Positions 62,497 to 64,000 of a stretch of DNA of 64,000 nucleotides are shown in pieces. A program made the position numbers and the translations under genes. Source of the DNA: Simplicispira suum (lineage in GTDB: Bacteria > Pseudomonadota > Gammaproteobacteria > Burkholderiales > Burkholderiaceae_C); NCBI RefSeq assembly GCF_003008595.1, contig NZ_CP027669.1, positions 620,001 to 684,000 of the forward strand. The letters run 5' to 3'. How positions within the stretch are numbered: the stretch's first letter is position 1; the number at the start of each line of letters is the position of its first letter. A model generated the notes under the pieces. The model had not been told where the DNA came from. It made no database searches and saw only the letters and a program-made list of their open reading frames with translations.

Positions 62497-63861
62497 CTAT
62501 TTCGGCGCGCCATCGCCGCCGCCAGCACGCAGGTTGCGTGAGCGCAGCTCGTCCAGCTTTTCGGCGATCCGAATCTCCAGGCCGCGCCGCACTGGCTTGT
62601 AGAACCCTGGCGCTTGCATGCCCTCAGGCAGGTAGGTCTCCCCTGCGGCAAAGCCATCCGCCTCGTCGTGTGCGTAGCGGTAGCCTTTGCCGTAGTCGAG
62701 TTGCTTCATCAGCTTCGTCGGCGCGTTGCGCAAATGCATGGGAACGGGCCGTGTCCCGTCTTGCTTGATGAAGGCGCGCGCCGCGTTGTAGGCTTTGTAG
62801 ACCGCGTTCGATTTCGGTGCCACGGCCAGATACACCACGCATTCGGCCAGCGCCAGCTCACCTTCCGGGCTGCCCAGGCGCTCGTAGACCTCGGTAGCAT
62901 CGAGCGCCAGGCGCAGCGCGCGCGGGTCGGCCAGGCCGATGTCTTCGCTGGCCATGCGCACCATGCGCCGTGCCATGTAGCGCGGGTCGGCGCCGCCGTC
63001 GAGCATGCGCACCAGCCAGTAGAGCGCGGCGTCGGGGTCCGAGCCGCGCACGGCCTTGTGCAGCGCGCTGATGGTGTCGTAGAACTGCTCGCCGCCTTTG
63101 TCGTAGCGGCGCATGCGCTCGCCCAGCACGCGCAGCAGCCAGACGTCGGTGATCTCACCGACTTTCTCTTGCTCAGCCGCCATGGCCAAGGTTTCCAGTG
63201 TGTTCAGCAGGCGCCGGGCGTCGCCGTCGGCGTAAGCCACCAAGCGCTCTACCGCTACGCTTTCAATAGCTGGTAGCGCTTGTTCCGCCTGCGCCAGAGC
63301 CACAATTTGCTTTAAATCCCCAGGCCCGAGCGGCTCCAGCACATAGACCGTGGCGCGCGAGAGCAGTGCAGAATTTACCTCGAACGACGGGTTCTCGGTG
63401 GTGGCGCCGACAAAGGTGAAAAGGCCCGATTCGACATGCGGCAAGAACGCATCCTGCTGCGACTTGTTGAAGCGGTGCACTTCGTCGACAAAAACGATGG
63501 TGCGCCGCTGCTCCAGGCCGTCCCGCGCAGCCGTGGCCCGCTCGACGGCTTCGCGAATGTCCTTGACGCCCCCGAGCACCGCGCTGATCGCAATGAACTG
63601 CGCATCAAACGCATCGGCCATCAGGCGGGCGATCGTCGTCTTGCCGGTGCCAGGCGGCCCCCACAGGATGCAGGAATGCGGCCTGCCCGACTCGAACGCC
63701 AGGCGCAGCGGCATGCCGGGGCCGAGCAGCTGCGTCTGCCCAATCACCTCACCCAGGGTTTTGGGGCGCAGACGCTCGGCCAGCGGCTGGTGGGCAAGCG
63801 CCGCGCGGGCAGCGCGGTCCTGCGAAACATTGGAAGGATGGATGGTAGGCACGTCGGTCAT
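62497..63861 (-). CDS. rarA: Replication-associated recombination protein A (RarA/MgsA)
   Basis: A 454-residue AAA+ ATPase. Walker A WGPPGTGKTTIARLMA (about 70-85), Walker B IVFVDEVHRFNKSQQDAFLPHVE, and the SRATVYVLEPL arginine finger follow the clamp-loader fold. It acts at stalled replication forks. Residues about 183-201 are encoded by a copy of the dispersed repeat. GGAG before ATG 63861 supports the start. Confidence 0.93.
   Translation of the reverse strand: MTDVPTIHPSNVSQDRAARAALAHQPLAERLRPKTLGEVIGQTQLLGPGMPLRLAFESGRPHSCILWGPPGTGKTTIARLMADAFDAQFIAISAVLGGVKDIREAVERATAARDGLEQRRTIVFVDEVHRFNKSQQDAFLPHVESGLFTFVGATTENPSFEVNSALLSRATVYVLEPLGPGDLKQIVALAQAEQALPAIESVAVERLVAYADGDARRLLNTLETLAMAAEQEKVGEITDVWLLRVLGERMRRYDKGGEQFYDTISALHKAVRGSDPDAALYWLVRMLDGGADPRYMARRMVRMASEDIGLADPRALRLALDATEVYERLGSPEGELALAECVVYLAVAPKSNAVYKAYNAARAFIKQDGTRPVPMHLRNAPTKLMKQLDYGKGYRYAHDEADGFAAGETYLPEGMQAPGFYKPVRRGLEIRIAEKLDELRSRNLRAGGGDGAPK
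63258..63315. repeat. Dispersed hairpin repeat, copy 9 (inside rarA)
   Basis: CTTTCAATAGCTGGTAGCGCTTG, then GCCAGAGCCACAATTTG in the family order; the TAGCGCTT arm is kept while the right arm is decayed. It is translated as QIVALAQAEQALPAIESVA. Confidence 0.6.
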
Positions 63862-64000
63862 CAAAAACTCCATCGGCCGCTTGCCTACGGCATCACATTG
63901 GATTGCGACCGGCCGTGCGCTGCCCTGGGCGATGGGTGTGCATCTCGCACACCGTGGTCGCAACCTATCGCTGCGCCCTTCAGGAAATGCTGGTCGGCTG
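63862..64000. other. Right edge, no supported gene
   Basis: The 139 bases upstream of rarA hold a GGTGTG/CACACC hairpin at about 63932-63950. No coding region is supported. Confidence 0.5.

Noticed and set aside
63862..64000. 3' end of a neighbouring lolA gene
   Set aside because: lolA often precedes rarA, but none of the three minus-strand frames in the last 139 bases looks like the LolA C-terminus.

Overview
The window is high-GC chromosomal DNA that reads as a betaproteobacterium of the order Burkholderiales, most likely family Comamonadaceae. This rests on gene order (fab cluster, rpoE-rseA-rseB-mucD, lepA-lepB-DUF4845-rnc-era), on BPSS1780-type and DUF2782 proteins, and on a dispersed short hairpin repeat (TAGCGCTTAT...ATAAGCGCTA) that I associate, from memory only, with this family. 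It is mostly core chromosome with dense, largely minus-strand operons. There is no rRNA, CRISPR array, prophage or intact insertion sequence.

Layout. 1-15.3 kb, all minus strand: yceD and rpmF; fatty acid synthesis (plsX, fabH, fabD, fabG, acpP, fabF); the extracytoplasmic stress module rpoE-rseA-rseB-mucD; then lepA-lepB-DUF4845-rnc-era, with era cut by the window edge. 15.4-23.4 kb: Maf pyrophosphatase and an RsmI-like methyltransferase on plus, then a ZIP metal transporter, dienelactone hydrolase, flavodoxin-like protein, two glutathione transferases and an Fsr-type exporter on minus, and a phosphoenolpyruvate mutase-like protein on plus. 23.4-25.4 kb: a lower-GC two-gene island, an AAA ATPase coupled to a DUF4276 protein, which looks like an acquired defence module. 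25.4-34.1 kb: azlCD, polA, a serine hydrolase, DUF2782, thrB, a BPSS1780 protein and a FecR-domain protein. 34.2-45.8 kb: HD-GYP protein, GNAT, uvrD, guaC, an alpha/beta hydrolase, a GxxR-like dehydrogenase, tRNA-Lys(CTT), a Bcr/CflA exporter and a PAS-GGDEF protein. 45.9-52.3 kb: DEAD-box helicase, orn, an M48 peptidase, phhB, rsgA and a CobD/CbiB-like protein. 52.3-58.5 kb: a NUDIX enzyme, the rpsP-rimM-trmD-rplS operon, a Pat-type acetyltransferase, a TM2 protein, and pit with its DUF47 partner. 58.7-64 kb: the livHMGF branched-chain amino acid ABC transporter and rarA.

The parts that ordinary annotation would miss are non-coding. Two MITE-like elements (19813-20080 and 26698-26863) have imperfect terminal inverted repeats, and each supplies the TAG stop codon of the gene it abuts (a yghU-type gst and polA). 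At least nine copies of the short hairpin repeat are present. Some of these also supply stop codons (fabH, the flavodoxin gene), and others are translated in frame inside rsgA, uvrD, rarA and the DUF2782 gene. A highly structured leader precedes guaC, and a 13-bp perfect inverted repeat lies between mucD and lepA.

Most starts were chosen by Shine-Dalgarno sites, overlaps with neighbours and family length. All function calls come from reading the translated sequences and recognising families; no database search was run.
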